A model generated the notes under the pieces. That model was not told the DNA's origin. It saw only the letters and a program-made list of their open reading frames with translations, and did no database searches. The translations under genes were made by a program, and so were the position numbers. A stretch of 5,592 nucleotides of DNA from Akkermansiaceae bacterium (GTDB taxonomy: Bacteria > Verrucomicrobiota > Verrucomicrobiia > Verrucomicrobiales > Akkermansiaceae), in assembly GCA_020627645.1 (NCBI GenBank), contig JAHDGN010000242.1, positions 1 to 5,592 of the forward strand. The letters run 5' to 3'. Below, piece after piece: positions 1 to 5,592 of this stretch. Within the stretch, counting starts at the first letter, position 1; each line of letters starts with the position of its first letter.

Positions 1-1470
1 CTAGACCTTCGCACTCACCCATTTCCCTCGATACAAAATCACCAAAAAGATTCCTGCCTGCACAAAGATATCCACACTCATCACCACCCAAATCATCTCC
101 AAAGAAATCCACCCCATCCAATCGACTAAAGTCATCACCACAATCCGAAAACCAATCAAACTCACAAAAGACCACATCATCACCGTCCTTGTCGCACCCG
201 CACCCCTCAACCCAATTTTCAAGATCATTGAAATCGCCAAAGGTGCCTGAAACACCCCACACAAAAACACCAACGGCCCAGCCAAATGAATCAATCGAGA
301 TGCCTCATCACCTCTCTCAGGAACAATCAGGCGCACAATCATTTCAGGAACAAACAAAAAGAAAACCCCCATCAAACTCATAAATACCACTCCAAACCAA
401 CACGCCTTTTTCAACACCCGCATCGCCATCTCAGGATTCCTAGCCCCTAAGTACTGCCCGACTAAAGTCGCCGCCGCCGTGCCAATCGCAAATCCGGGCA
501 AAAAACTAATCGACTCCACCCGGATCGCGACAAAGTGCGCACCCAAGGCTCCCGTATAAGGCAAAGATGTAATACAACTCAACACGTAAGCGTGGATTGC
601 CCACATCCCCAACATCTCAGCCCCTTGAGGTAATCCAACCCTCCCAATTCTCATCATCATCCCTCCTTGAGGCCGCCATGAAACACCCCTCAATGACAAC
701 GTAATCCCCACATCATCACCATCGACTTCTTTTTCCTCACGAAATAACCATCCCAAAATCACCAACGCCCCCACTGCCCATGCAGCCACACTCCCCCACG
801 CTAAGCCCTCAATCCCCATTCCCCCAAGAGGCTCAGGTCCAAAGACAAAGAGCCAACTCAAAGCCACATTCACCACATTGATCAACGCCATCACACAAAA
901 CGGCGTCCTCGTATCACCAACTGCTCGCAGCCCATTGTTTGCCGCAAACAACACTCCCATCACAGGGCAAGACAAACAGGTGATCGACAAATACGCCCAA
1001 GCCTTCAAAGCCGCATCTCCCGACAATCCCATCCACCCCACCAAAGAGGGTAATAGTAGCCAAATCAATAACCCAGATGCCAACCCAATCACAAACGCGA
1101 CCACGATCCCCTGAACCACTCCCTCCCGTGCACTGGCCCCATCCCTCGCACCAGCCGCGCGCGAAACAATTGCCATCACTCCTGTTGCCACTGCACTTTG
1201 CAAAATTGCCATCAACCAACCTACATATCCCGCCAAGCCCATCGCGTCCATAATCGCAACCATTGCCTCTCCATCCTCCATTCTTGTCGCCAACAACAAA
1301 TCAACCGTGCTAACGAAAAAACCCAAGATCTGCTCCAGAAATGGCCACAAAGATAGCGCCAAAAGCTGGCGGTTCAAAGACATCCCACCCAATTTCCCAG
1401 CGAGCTTCCCAGCCGATCGCTGAGCCAACGAACGATCTTTCCCCTCAATTGTTTTTCCCGGCCGCACCAT
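1..1470 (-). CDS. MATE family efflux transporter (multidrug/Na+ or H+ antiporter)
   Basis: This is a complete inner-membrane protein of about 489 residues, within the usual 450-500 of MATE exporters, which expel cationic drugs or metabolites in exchange for Na+ or H+. The sequence is mostly hydrophobic and fits about 12 membrane helices. It shows the family's two-fold repeat: 'SRAAGARDGASARE' (residues about 103-116) mirrors 'GQYLGARNPEMAMR' (about 338-351), and 'NNGLRAVGDTRTPF' (about 178-191) mirrors 'LKIGLRGAGATRT' (about 417-429). The stop is TAG at 1-3. The start is uncertain. ATG at 1470 is chosen; TTG at 1482 directly follows an in-frame TGA, and ATG at 1383 ('MSLNRQ') would begin right at the first helix and remove a basic, Gly/Lys-rich N-terminal stretch. 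No strong Shine-Dalgarno decides between them. The gene lies about 130 bases downstream of the secreted-protein gene on the same strand, so co-transcription is possible. The subfamily (NorM or DinF type) and substrate cannot be told from sequence. Confidence 0.93.
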   Translation of the reverse strand: MVRPGKTIEGKDRSLAQRSAGKLAGKLGGMSLNRQLLALSLWPFLEQILGFFVSTVDLLLATRMEDGEAMVAIMDAMGLAGYVGWLMAILQSAVATGVMAIVSRAAGARDGASAREGVVQGIVVAFVIGLASGLLIWLLLPSLVGWMGLSGDAALKAWAYLSITCLSCPVMGVLFAANNGLRAVGDTRTPFCVMALINVVNVALSWLFVFGPEPLGGMGIEGLAWGSVAAWAVGALVILGWLFREEKEVDGDDVGITLSLRGVSWRPQGGMMMRIGRVGLPQGAEMLGMWAIHAYVLSCITSLPYTGALGAHFVAIRVESISFLPGFAIGTAAATLVGQYLGARNPEMAMRVLKKACWFGVVFMSLMGVFFLFVPEMIVRLIVPERGDEASRLIHLAGPLVFLCGVFQAPLAISMILKIGLRGAGATRTVMMWSFVSLIGFRIVVMTLVDWMGWISLEMIWVVMSVDIFVQAGIFLVILYRGKWVSAKV

Positions 1471-1597
1471 GAACAGACCCAATCAACCCCATCCAGACCA
1501 CTTTCTCCACCCTCAAAAGCCATTCACTGAGCAAAATCACGACAATCCCCCCACCATGAAAGCCTCACATGACCCAACCTTCACACCCAAGACCGTT
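1471..1597. other. Short gap between secreted-protein gene and MATE gene
   Basis: On the minus strand this spacer runs from the stop of the large secreted protein (TAG at 1598-1600) to the MATE start. I found no stem-loop followed by a T-run and no convincing -35/-10 pair. The MATE gene may therefore depend on read-through from upstream, but a weak or non-sigma70 promoter cannot be excluded. A GGAG on the minus strand (1505-1508) is too far from either upstream start candidate (TTG 1482 or ATG 1470) to act as a ribosome binding site. Confidence 0.5.
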
Positions 1598-3949
1598 CTA
1601 TCCCGTCTTTGGAATGGCCACCACCTTCACAAATCTTCGATCTCTCCCAAGAAGACCACGACTAATTGTCACCGTCACCGTCTCGATCTTTTTTCCGTTC
1701 GGAACACCAGCTGTCTGAACCGCACCAAAGTCCCTCGACCAGCTCTTTAAATCAGTCGAGGTAAAGATCCGAAATTCATAACCAGTCAGAGCATCGTCCA
1801 ATCTCGTATATTGGAATGTCCCATTGATCGGATGAAGAGGACGAACATGCGGATTCGACATCTCAGGATCCTCAGGATTCAGCCCAAAAATAAGTTCCGT
1901 CTGATCCGTAACGCCATCCCCGTCAACATCTCCAATTCTCGGTGCAACCTCAGGATCTCGAGAACTCCCAGTCAAAAACTCCACTGATACTAAATTCATA
2001 CTATATCCTGAACCAGTCGCGCCCGTGAAGAAGGACTTCACCGTCGAAGAGCTCTCAACAAACATGTATCCACACGAATGAGACGCCCAACCATTGCCCC
2101 AAACCGCCGAATGCAACTTCGTCAGAGGAGCAACTGGCTCCATCAAACCAGCATGATTCGGATTACCAGAATTTGTCACTGCAGAAACAACCAGCGACCT
2201 CTCCCCTCGTGTTCGCAGAGCAATCACCTTAGCCGTCTCGTTCCCACGCGCGTTTGCCGCTCCTACACCCAATCTCGTGCCCCGCACCGCCATCACACAT
2301 CCCACTCCTCCATTAGGAGCTGATCCCGACACTTTCAACCCTCCACTTCCAATAGGACCAGGATTGTCCAAATACCAGATTTCAGCCGAACCCTGATTCA
2401 CAAAACTCCCAGCTGCTCTTACCAAACGACGATTATTATAACGTAAATCTAATACCGCCCCACTCGCGTCATTGCTCCCATTTTCAGTCGAAACAACCAC
2501 AATCAATTTATCAGCTCCATGAGCATCAAAGGAACCCAACCCTAAGACCTTCTTAAGCCCCCACCCAGACTGCAAGGAAAAGGGCTGACTTCGAATCACC
2601 GAAATTTCATTCTCGGGCGGAGGAGTAATCACAGTCTGACGCCCAGATTCAACCCCCGCAAATGTTCCTACTCTCATCTGAACCTGATAAGCATAGAACG
2701 TATTCGGGTTTAAACCATGATCCGTATAGACACGACTACTCTGCCACGAACTCGAATTACCCCCAGGGTTTCCAGTCATCTCAACAAAGCGATACTGCAC
2801 AGCACCACTTGAACTCGAACCAGCGGTAGCAGTCATGGTGACTGAAGTCGGACTTATTGCCCTCGGCGCAACCGCAAACGAGGCAGGATTCGGATTGATC
2901 ACCGGTGTCGTCTGAGAGTCTAAAAAATTCCGCCAGTTGGTTCTCCCATCACGATTCACATCACCCCAAGGATTGAAAGCTGCCATATTATTTGGATAAG
3001 TGCGTCTCACCCAATCCTCAAACTCCCGCCCCTTCCCAGTTACCCAAAGATTTCTCTTCTTAGTCAGAAAAATCAATGCTGCCGCTGCCGAAACCGAAAA
3101 CCGCGTATCCGCCTCGCCATAGGGCTGCCGACCAGGGCTCTGATAAAATGTCCCCTGATGAGTTTGAGCCAACGAAAACCACCAACGATTTGCGTCCATC
3201 ACCTTCCTAAAAGACGCTGGGGCAATGAAGGCCCCCAACCCAATAAACCCACAACCCATCGTCGGAGAAGCATGAGTATCAGGAAAACTAAGCGCCATAT
3301 CACCCAAGCATCGAGCATGACGAAGAGCATCTTCCCGATACTGTCCCCCGGAATACAAGCTCATCCAATTTGCAATCGCCGAAGCACCCGTTCGCCCGAT
3401 TCCATCCTCCCGCCCAGGACTCTTTGACCAATAATCCGTATACCAGACAAATCCTCGCTCATCGGTCGATCGACGCATGAAATCATAAACAAGCTGATGT
3501 CGAGACCGATTCACCGAAATCCCACACCTCTGCATCAACGAAAAAACCAGCCCCCCCATTCCCGTAGGCATTCCAATCGGACCATACCCTTCAAATCCCG
3601 CATTGTGCCCCCACCCCCCAATACCAAGCGTATTATCCTTCGGCTTCCAATGATTCGAATCAAAATTCACCTGCGAAGGAAAACTCGTATACTGACTCCA
3701 AATCAAAAAATCATAAATCTCCCTAAGTTCGGACCGGACCCACTCCTCACCAGTCGCCAAATAGTATTCCGTCATTGCTAGACCCGAAATTAGATAGGCC
3801 CAAGTTCGACTGCTGTTCGTCGGCCAAGAAGTAATACTAGCTAAATATTGAACAGCCTTCTTAGCAGCAGCCATGTTCTCGGTTCCACCTGCACTAATTA
3901 ACGAAAGCACTGCAAATCCAGTTCCGCACCAACGATAATGCCCCCCCAA
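1598..3949 (-). CDS. Secreted multidomain protein, 3' part: DUF6288-like toroid, Fn3-like, beta-sandwich, EF-hand and C-terminal module (frameshifted from its 5' part)
   Basis: This open frame of 783 codons is the downstream part of the gene that starts at 4539. It has no credible start of its own: its first codon is a TTG inside the domain, next to the G7 run. Domains by residue of this frame are as follows. Residues 4-320 form an alpha/alpha toroid like DUF6288/squalene-cyclase proteins, with 'HYRWCGTGFAVLSL' (4-17), 'GGWGHNAGFEGYG' (111-123), 'GRTGASAIA' (185-193) and 'HASPTMGCGFIGLGA' (226-240). Residues 328-341 are a dockerin-like calcium loop (D330, N332, D334, N338). Residues 352-442 are an Fn3-like module. 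Residues 450-660 are probably a beta-sandwich ('AEIWYLDNP' at 522-530). Residues 674-685 are an EF-hand loop (D674, D676, D678, D682, E685). Residues 706-783 are a C-terminal module with 'FRIFTSTDLKSW' (726-737). The protein is probably exported. No catalytic activity is known for this kind of toroid, and the sequence does not reveal a substrate. Domain names are from memory of family character. Confidence 0.85.
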   Translation of the reverse strand: MGGHYRWCGTGFAVLSLISAGGTENMAAAKKAVQYLASITSWPTNSSRTWAYLISGLAMTEYYLATGEEWVRSELREIYDFLIWSQYTSFPSQVNFDSNHWKPKDNTLGIGGWGHNAGFEGYGPIGMPTGMGGLVFSLMQRCGISVNRSRHQLVYDFMRRSTDERGFVWYTDYWSKSPGREDGIGRTGASAIANWMSLYSGGQYREDALRHARCLGDMALSFPDTHASPTMGCGFIGLGAFIAPASFRKVMDANRWWFSLAQTHQGTFYQSPGRQPYGEADTRFSVSAAAALIFLTKKRNLWVTGKGREFEDWVRRTYPNNMAAFNPWGDVNRDGRTNWRNFLDSQTTPVINPNPASFAVAPRAISPTSVTMTATAGSSSSGAVQYRFVEMTGNPGGNSSSWQSSRVYTDHGLNPNTFYAYQVQMRVGTFAGVESGRQTVITPPPENEISVIRSQPFSLQSGWGLKKVLGLGSFDAHGADKLIVVVSTENGSNDASGAVLDLRYNNRRLVRAAGSFVNQGSAEIWYLDNPGPIGSGGLKVSGSAPNGGVGCVMAVRGTRLGVGAANARGNETAKVIALRTRGERSLVVSAVTNSGNPNHAGLMEPVAPLTKLHSAVWGNGWASHSCGYMFVESSSTVKSFFTGATGSGYSMNLVSVEFLTGSSRDPEVAPRIGDVDGDGVTDQTELIFGLNPEDPEMSNPHVRPLHPINGTFQYTRLDDALTGYEFRIFTSTDLKSWSRDFGAVQTAGVPNGKKIETVTVTISRGLLGRDRRFVKVVAIPKTG

Positions 3950-4539
3950 TTTCCATTCTCATCAAGCTCATTTCGAATATAATTCACCAGCTCCGTCGTA
4001 AGCTTATCCGACTTCGGACAATTGAAAGGATAGGTAGGTGAATAGGACCCATACACCTTTCCAACCGAAAGCGAAACTGGCACCCGACGCCGATTCCGCT
4101 CTACAACCAGATTCAATATTCCATTTCCGGAACTACTTTGACAAGCTTCCAAGGCAATAGCGAATTCCCCAACCGGCCCCCTTCCTCCAAGTTTAGTAAA
4201 TTTCCCTAAATCAGCATTCTCCACAAAATCCCTTCCACCAGCTCCCACAATCCAATCTCCCTTCTGAATGCGACCCTGCGCCACCGAACCAGGCATTATA
4301 TGCTGAACCAACATCGCATCAAGACGATTTGGGTGAAGGTCAACACGAATCCCCGTAATCCCTAAGTTGATAAACCACCCCGGAACATTCTGATCCAATT
4401 CATCCTTAAGGGTCCGATTCCAAGGACTTCCATCACCACTGACATAGACTTGAGAATAAGCCAGACTCGAGCAGAAAATTAAAACAACAGAAAAAATAGC
4501 AGCGTTTAATATGTTTTTATGAAATATTTTTAATAACAT
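3898..4539 (-). CDS. Secreted PDZ-domain protein, 5' part of the frameshifted DUF6288-like gene
   Basis: This frame of 213 codons supplies the N-terminus of the large secreted protein. Residues 1-29 are a signal peptide: basic start with K4 and K8, a hydrophobic core, and a likely signal peptidase I site after A27-Y28-S29. C23 follows F22, so a lipoprotein signal is unlikely. Residues about 52-160 are a PDZ domain, with 'ITGIRVDL' and 'QKGDWIVGAGGRDF' (92-105), in the style of protease-linked PDZ domains but with no protease attached. 'YSPTYPFNCPKSDKL' (166-180) is the linker typical of the DUF6288 arrangement, and 'NELDENGNWGG' (190-200) is the start of the toroid. After G200 the frame reads only 13 more residues, unlike the family, before stopping. 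Joining G200 to H4 of the other frame gives a continuous 980-residue protein. The ATG at 4539 is chosen because the signal peptide begins there; the 16 bases before it are C9A7, so no Shine-Dalgarno is present. If truncation is real, the product would be a small exported PDZ protein. Confidence 0.85.
   Translation of the reverse strand: MLLKIFHKNILNAAIFSVVLIFCSSLAYSQVYVSGDGSPWNRTLKDELDQNVPGWFINLGITGIRVDLHPNRLDAMLVQHIMPGSVAQGRIQKGDWIVGAGGRDFVENADLGKFTKLGGRGPVGEFAIALEACQSSSGNGILNLVVERNRRRVPVSLSVGKVYGSYSPTYPFNCPKSDKLTTELVNYIRNELDENGNWGGIIVGAELDLQCFR
3941..3947 (-). other. Frameshift site: G7 run joining the two halves of the secreted-protein gene
   Basis: On the coding strand the sequence reads AAT TGG GGG GGC ATT in the upstream frame. 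With eight G, or after a -1 slip on G-GGG-GGC, it reads on as Trp-Gly-Gly-His-Tyr-Arg-Trp, directly into the toroid domain. The two frames overlap by 52 bases (3898-3949), and domain content changes at this spot. The run could be a genuine mutation, a phase-variable tract, a programmed -1 or transcriptional slippage site, or a sequencing undercall of a G8 run. Sequence alone cannot separate these. Confidence 0.85.
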
Positions 4540-4555
4540 TTTTTTTGGGGGGGGG
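4539..4555 (-). repeat. C9-A8 homopolymer pair at the start codon of the secreted-protein gene
   Basis: On the coding strand nine C (4555-4547) are followed by eight A (4546-4539), the last A being the first base of the ATG. The pair occupies the whole zone where a Shine-Dalgarno sequence would lie, and poly-C cannot pair with the pyrimidine-rich 16S anti-SD. Tracts of this length are prone to slipped-strand changes. A change in length here would alter leader spacing and translation efficiency but not the reading frame. Confidence 0.8.
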
Positions 4556-4601
4556 CACGGCGAATGAGATACGACCTACCAACCAACAAATCAAGGGGGT
4601 T

Positions 4602-4630
4602 ATTTTACAACGATCATAAACAACTATCAA
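4602..4630 (-). promoter_or_regulatory. Sigma70-type promoter for the secreted-protein gene
   Basis: Reading the minus strand, TTGATA (4630-4625; five of six matches to TTGACA) is followed after exactly 17 bases by TAAAAT (4607-4602; five of six matches to TATAAT). Transcription would start near 4595, giving a leader of about 55 bases that ends in the C9-A7 tract before the ATG at 4539. An A/T-rich stretch lies just upstream and could act as an UP element. No operator-like repeat was seen overlapping it. Confidence 0.6.
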
Positions 4631-4640
4631 TCAGCATTCC

Positions 4641-4730
4641 ATAAAAACAAAACCAAAAATAATAATTGAAATAGAACCAAAACAAAAAGAATAATCATAA
4701 TACTTTTTGCAAACAATTAATAAAATTTAA
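4641..4730. other. Very AT-rich tract upstream of the secreted-protein promoter
   Basis: Only 14 of these 90 bases are G or C, far below the flanking genes. The plus strand is dominated by A-runs broken by C, with loosely repeated units such as AAAACAAAA and CCAAAA. It contains the 8-base palindrome TTTGCAAA (4706-4713). Its position immediately upstream of the minus-strand -35 box fits an UP element or a binding site for a nucleoid protein, but no specific site can be named. No coding potential was seen. Confidence 0.5.
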
Positions 4731-5088
4731 AGAGCACACCTCCCCACCAAGCAAATCGTATTCACCCATTTTCTCACCATCACAAGAATACCCGGAAACT
4801 TATAACAACCGTCCACACGATCCGAATCACCCATGAAAATATGACGCAAATTCCAGGAGAAAATTTGACCACCAAAGAGAATGGATTCCACGCCCAAGCG
4901 AAGCCCATCTAAAACCCACCTACCCCCCCATCAGATAATCGAGCACTCAGAAAACAACATCTTTAAATCAATTCGAACATAAGTTTTTTTACTACCTCCA
5001 TAGTACATTCCTCAACCTAAAAAAATCAAATCTGCACCATGCCGAAATAACTTCTCAACTTGAAAACACCAAACAAACCCAGACAAGA
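4731..5088. other. Intergenic region without a recognisable gene
   Basis: Inspection of both strands found no gene, tRNA or terminator that can be supported. The plus strand is rich in A and C, including a C7 run at 4923-4929 and a T7-8 run near 4984. The longest item worth noting is a 42-codon frame on the minus strand (4908-4780). It encodes a hydrophobic peptide and has AGGTGGG six bases before its ATG. Hydrophobic translations are expected by chance from such G/T-rich sequence, so it is not called as a gene. Confidence 0.45.
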
Positions 5089-5116
5089 TTGACTTTATCA
5101 ACCAAAGAGCTAATGT
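5089..5116 (+). promoter_or_regulatory. Candidate sigma70-type promoter for the M20 hydrolase
   Basis: TTGACT (5089-5094; five of six matches to TTGACA) is followed after 16 bases by TAATGT (5111-5116), which keeps the first two bases and the last T of the -10 consensus. Transcription would begin around 5122-5124, giving a leader of about 35 bases before the ATG at 5158. The -10 box is weaker than that of the divergent promoter, and its downstream edge overlaps an inverted repeat that may be an operator. Confidence 0.45.
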
Positions 5117-5135
5117 TCTTAACATGAGAAGAACA
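5114..5135. promoter_or_regulatory. Inverted repeat over the -10/start region (possible operator)
   Basis: Perfect 7-base arms, TGTTCTT (5114-5120) and AAGAACA (5129-5135), flank an 8-base centre. The repeat covers the end of the predicted -10 box and the predicted transcription start, a typical place for a repressor operator. The half-sites resemble TGTTC/GAACA elements, but the spacing is much longer than I recall for the verrucomicrobial LexA site. It is unlikely to be a terminator because no T-run follows. Confidence 0.35.
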
Positions 5136-5157
5136 CCCCTATGGCTCCAAATTTGAG

Positions 5158-5592
5158 ATGGAGAAACTAAAATCATTTGGAATTACCGAGTTTCCTAACG
5201 AATCGCACCTCCTTGAAAAATTGATTCGCTGGGCAGAAATAAACACCGGAACTTATCATCTTGAAGGGCTAGCTGCTCTAGCCGAAATCCTCTGTTTGGA
5301 GTTTAAGCAGATCGCAGACATCCACCAAATTCTCGAGCCAAAGCAACATCAGATCATCGAAGAAAACGGCTGCACAAAATTAGTCCCCCTCGGGAAAACG
5401 CTCTCTTTTCAAAAACGACCAAAGGCACCCATCCAGATCCTCTTTTCAATCCACTACGACACAGTTTTTGGTAAAGATCACCAATTTCAACAATGCACTC
5501 AAACTCGTGACCACCTAAATGGGCCAGGAGTTCTAGATGCTAAATCTGGCATCATCATTATTCTCGAGGCCCTTCGTCTACTCGAACAATCA
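5158..5592 (+). CDS. M20-family metallopeptidase/hydrolase, N-terminal part (cut by window end)
   Basis: The first 145 codons of this gene are present, and the frame is still open at the last base. M20 enzymes are cytoplasmic di-zinc hydrolases that cleave peptide or acyl-amino bonds (carboxypeptidase G2, ArgE and DapE types). The visible evidence is 'ILFSIHYDTVFG' (residues 94-105), where H99 should bind zinc and D101 should orient it, and 'LNGPGVLDAKSG' (120-131), where D127 should bridge the two metals. The following run of I and L residues is the usual helix. Residues 18-45 resemble the normal N-terminal helix ('LIRWAEINTGTYHLEGL', 22-38). The catalytic Glu, the remaining metal ligands and the dimerisation lid lie beyond the window. 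ATG at 5158 is the only in-frame ATG after the stop at 5125-5127; no clear Shine-Dalgarno precedes it. A 9-codon frame starting at ATG 5141 overlaps this start out of frame. The exact substrate cannot be assigned; the gene is divergent from its neighbours. Confidence 0.9.
   Translation, partial: MEKLKSFGITEFPNESHLLEKLIRWAEINTGTYHLEGLAALAEILCLEFKQIADIHQILEPKQHQIIEENGCTKLVPLGKTLSFQKRPKAPIQILFSIHYDTVFGKDHQFQQCTQTRDHLNGPGVLDAKSGIIIILEALRLLEQS

Noticed and set aside
914..1219. A 101-codon frame on the minus strand and several 60-95 codon frames on the plus strand inside the MATE and secreted-protein genes.
   Set aside because: All lie in alternative frames of well-supported genes, have low-complexity or Pro/His/Arg-rich translations, and match no family character.
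1483..1597. Rho-independent terminator between the secreted-protein gene and the MATE gene.
   Set aside because: Only short imperfect pairings were found, none followed by a T-run on the minus strand.
1598..3949. Independent gene starting at the TTG at 3949.
   Set aside because: This start lies inside a domain, has no signal peptide for what are extracellular modules, and the missing N-terminus is found intact in the adjacent frame just upstream.
4441..4539. Lipoprotein signal around C23 of the PDZ-containing protein.
   Set aside because: The residue before the cysteine is Phe, which does not fit a lipobox; an Ala-Tyr-Ser signal peptidase I site follows closely.
4641..4730. Replication origin or CRISPR-like array in the AT-rich tract.
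   Set aside because: No DnaA-box cluster and no regularly spaced identical repeats; the repeated A-rich units are low-complexity sequence.
5114..5135. LexA (SOS) box upstream of the M20 hydrolase.
   Set aside because: The half-sites look right, but the spacer is 12 bases rather than about 4, and an eight-base difference does not keep the two halves on the same DNA face.

Overview
The window looks like chromosomal DNA of a Gram-negative bacterium, most likely from the Verrucomicrobiota (or a near relative in the PVC group). The main clue is the large secreted protein. It joins a PDZ domain to a DUF6288-like squalene-cyclase-type toroid, an Fn3-like module of a style common in this phylum, a type-3-repeat/EF-hand loop, and a C-terminal 'FxxFTSTDLKSW' module. 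This assignment rests on remembered family character, not on a search. Base composition is moderate in the genes and very AT-rich in part of the intergenic region. No RNA gene, mobile element, CRISPR array or origin was seen.

Layout. Positions 1-1470 (minus) hold a complete MATE-family multidrug/cation antiporter. About 130 bases separate it from the secreted-protein gene, which fills 1598-4539 (minus). That gene is split into two overlapping frames: 3898-4539 (signal peptide, PDZ, first residues of the toroid) and 1598-3949 (the rest). The break is a run of seven G on the coding strand at 3941-3947. One extra G, or a -1 slip, joins the frames without a seam into a protein of about 980 residues. 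Positions 4540-5157 are a 618-base divergent intergenic region with a good sigma70-type promoter for each flanking gene. At the far right, 5158-5592 (plus) is the N-terminal 145 residues of an M20-family zinc hydrolase, cut off by the window end.

How the genes relate. The MATE gene lies downstream of the secreted-protein gene on the same strand and could be read from the same transcript; no terminator was seen between them. Nothing links them functionally. The M20 hydrolase is transcribed away from them. The most unusual locus is the 5' half of the secreted-protein gene. A C9-A8 homopolymer pair sits where a Shine-Dalgarno sequence should be, and a G7 run further on breaks the frame. Together these suggest slippage-controlled expression (phase variation or recoding) or, more prosaically, homopolymer sequencing errors.
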